Source of the DNA: Euryarchaeota archaeon UBA88
GTDB taxonomy: Archaea; Thermoplasmatota; Poseidoniia; Poseidoniales; Poseidoniaceae
Length of the DNA stretch: 64,000 nucleotides
Assembly (NCBI GenBank): GCA_002499545.1
Contig: DAME01000002.1
Location: 1 to 64,000, forward strand
Direction: 5' to 3'
Within the stretch, counting starts at the first letter, position 1, and every line of letters starts with the position of its first letter. The position numbers and the translations under genes were made by a program. Under the pieces are notes generated by a model. That model saw only the letters and a list, made by a program, of their open reading frames with translations, had not been told where the DNA came from and made no database searches. This document shows positions 62,515 to 64,000 of the stretch, piece by piece.

Positions 62515-63829
62515 ACACGTCACTGTCCACAAATTTGGCGGATCATGCCTTCGAGATATTTCAGACCTCAACAGAATAACTGAAGTGATTCAGAACTGGT
62601 CTGGACAATCAATCTTGGTTGTTTCCGCTCTCTGGGGCACAACCGACCGTCTCATGCGAGCCAGCCAAGAACCACGATATGCAAGTCGCTTGGTCAGTGA
62701 TTTATCCCGACAACATCTTCGATTTGCCCCCGGCCTTATCGACGGTCCAAGCGCAGGACTCTTCACGCAAGTACTGCAGGGGATTGAACAATCGTTGGTT
62801 GAACTTGCACGTAGTCCAAACAATTGGATTGCAACAAATCGTCTCTTGGCTGCCGGTGAGCGTCTGTCTGCACTTGTCGTTGCCCATCACCTCTACAATT
62901 CTGGAATCAACGCACATCCTGTCGGTGCAGAGGATATTGGTTTGAAACTCGATGGTTCTAACAGAGCACCAACTGTAGACATCGTTGCTTCAATGAACGT
63001 CCTTGATAGACGTGCACTCACTGGAACTCCAGTGATCACCGGATGGTTCGGCGAGGGAAGCGATGGGGAATTGGCACTGTTAGGTCGAGGAGGAAGCGAC
63101 CACACTGCAACGTCCATTGGACGCTTGGTCAATGCTGACAAAGTCATACTTTGGAAGGATGTTGACGGTGTGATGCCACTGAACCCTCGTTGGGGTATCG
63201 AATGCAAACCCGTAGCGTACCTCGGATACGGAGAGGCGATGGAACTCGCTCGTCTCGACACTCCCGTGCTGCACCCCGCAACGGTCGAACCGCTGCGTGA
63301 AGTCGGAATTCCTCTCGAAATTCGTGATTTGCGCGGCCCCTTGAGGGCCGAGGCGTCAACCATTATCGGACCAGACCTCCTTCATTCACCACACGTGAAA
63401 GCAATCGGTTGTTTACCCAGCGTGGCACGGCTAACCATCACCACTTCTTCGTTAGAATTGCAAAGCCAGCAACTCGGTCGGGTTTTATTGGACTTCGCTG
63501 AAGCAGAAATTCCTTGCTGGAGCCTAAGTTCTCAACCGAGAGAAATCTCATGGGTCGTGTCACAGCATGATTTGCCAAAGGCACTCGAACTGGTTACACT
63601 TCGCTTTGAAGAGCCCCAAGTTAACGAATATGGTGCATTAGTCTCCTTAGTAGGCAATAAATTACCTCAACCGTCTGAGTCATTACTTTCTTCAAAAATG
63701 ATTGAAGATCTCGACATTGAACTACTCTCAAACACCGACCACGCAATACGGTTGCTGTCGGTATCACATGACGTTCATCGACTGCTCAAGACTCTGTCGA
63801 AGACTCTCGAATTGAGCATTCGTAACTGA
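62507..63829 (+). CDS. lysC: Aspartate kinase
   Basis: The 440-residue enzyme phosphorylates aspartate. The N-terminal motif is VHKFGGSCLRDISDLNRIT, the nucleotide and substrate segments are LLGRGGSDHTATSIGRLVNAD and WKDVDGVM, and the C-terminal 130 residues are an ACT-type regulatory region. GGAGG (in aroC) lies upstream of the ATG. It provides aspartyl phosphate toward aspartate semialdehyde, which ADTH synthase uses, so its place in this operon makes sense. It also feeds lysine, threonine and methionine synthesis. Confidence 0.92.
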   Translation: MREHVTVHKFGGSCLRDISDLNRITEVIQNWSGQSILVVSALWGTTDRLMRASQEPRYASRLVSDLSRQHLRFAPGLIDGPSAGLFTQVLQGIEQSLVELARSPNNWIATNRLLAAGERLSALVVAHHLYNSGINAHPVGAEDIGLKLDGSNRAPTVDIVASMNVLDRRALTGTPVITGWFGEGSDGELALLGRGGSDHTATSIGRLVNADKVILWKDVDGVMPLNPRWGIECKPVAYLGYGEAMELARLDTPVLHPATVEPLREVGIPLEIRDLRGPLRAEASTIIGPDLLHSPHVKAIGCLPSVARLTITTSSLELQSQQLGRVLLDFAEAEIPCWSLSSQPREISWVVSQHDLPKALELVTLRFEEPQVNEYGALVSLVGNKLPQPSESLLSSKMIEDLDIELLSNTDHAIRLLSVSHDVHRLLKTLSKTLELSIRN

Positions 63830-63831
63830 AT

Positions 63832-64000
63832 TCACTCAGCTCGCTTCTCACGGTAGTTTTGCAAATGCGTAGGCAAGTTGAGGGCGAACAGACCGCCTAC
63901 GACGCAGAACACGAAGAAAGTACCAAGAGCAACACCGTAGACCGAGATGAGTTCAACCGACTCTTCCATTCGAAGGGCGGTATCTTGGGAAAGAATTCCG
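63832..64000 (-). CDS. Partial small membrane protein
   Basis: The frame is open to the end of the window, so the N-terminus may lie outside. An ATG at 63969 would give a 45-residue single-helix protein (VALGTFFVFCVVGGLFALNL, then a basic tail NYREKRAE). Otherwise the visible part is the C-terminal end of a larger membrane protein. It is convergent with lysC, two bases apart. I do not recognise it. Confidence 0.45.
   Translation of the reverse strand, partial: GILSQDTALRMEESVELISVYGVALGTFFVFCVVGGLFALNLPTHLQNYREKRAE

Noticed and set aside
1..64000. CRISPR arrays, insertion sequences, prophage or plasmid genes
   Set aside because: No spaced direct repeats, transposase, integrase or phage-like genes were seen on either strand.

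Overview
The window looks like chromosomal DNA of an aerobic marine euryarchaeon. The best fit is Marine Group II (Candidatus Poseidoniales, Thermoplasmatota); I place it with moderate confidence because no rRNA gene is present. Archaeal markers are Orc1/Cdc6, aIF2-gamma, ribosomal protein eS6, RNA polymerase Rpo6/RpoK, archaeal Dph2, PurP, an A-type ATP synthase operon, GHMP-type shikimate kinase with DHQ synthase II, DUF357 and a bacterio-opsin-activator-type regulator. Class II HMG-CoA reductase fits the Thermoplasmatota. Acidic secreted proteins with calcium-type repeats, heme O/A synthesis and tryptophan 2,3-dioxygenase fit an aerobic heterotroph. Coding density is very high: no gap reaches 300 bases, many genes overlap by 1-13 bases, and clear Shine-Dalgarno (SD) motifs precede many genes inside operons. 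I saw no insertion sequence, phage gene or CRISPR array.

Layout. 1-7.7 kb: end of a membrane-anchored calcium-repeat protein, a HEAT-repeat protein, an M61 peptidase, a ParB-fold protein, a bacterial-type CCA enzyme, an EF-hand protein and an acyl-CoA dehydrogenase. 7.8-14 kb: GcvH-like protein, hypoxanthine phosphoribosyltransferase, Dph2, Orc1/Cdc6, eS6, aIF2-gamma, a PIN protein and a small HTH regulator. 14-17.4 kb: an operon of a degenerate AAA/winged-helix protein, a beta-propeller and DUF357, separated from HMG-CoA reductase by a dyad-symmetric GCGTTA repeat cluster. 18.7-24.5 kb: smc-scpA-scpB. 24.7-30.7 kb: a zinc-motif membrane protein, NadB, a PanE-like reductase and a site-2-protease-like protein without catalytic residues. 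30.7-39.6 kb: the complete A-type ATP synthase operon H-I-K-E-C-F-A-B-D.

39.7-42.7 kb: an operon of three RecA/KaiC-fold proteins (one with an intact P-loop, two degenerate) and a UbiE-like methyltransferase. 42.8-47 kb: a lamin-tail surface protein, a large secreted protein and tRNA-Ser(GCU). 47-50.2 kb: heme O/A synthases and a secreted thioredoxin-like protein. 50.2-54.6 kb: RpoK, tryptophan 2,3-dioxygenase, a small membrane protein, PurP and an anchored coiled-coil/EF-hand protein. 54.7-58.6 kb: an FtsX/MacB-type ABC exporter divergent from a Bat-type regulator. 58.6-63.8 kb: aromatic amino-acid genes (ADTH synthase, DHQ synthase II, shikimate kinase, chorismate synthase) followed by aspartate kinase, which feeds the aspartate semialdehyde used in the first step.

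The most striking feature is a pair of EF-hand loops inserted in the cytoplasmic domain of ATP synthase stator subunit I, behind a His-rich stretch. With two other EF-hand proteins and a calcium-repeat protein nearby, this suggests calcium-responsive control of the ATP synthase. I do not know of a description of it.
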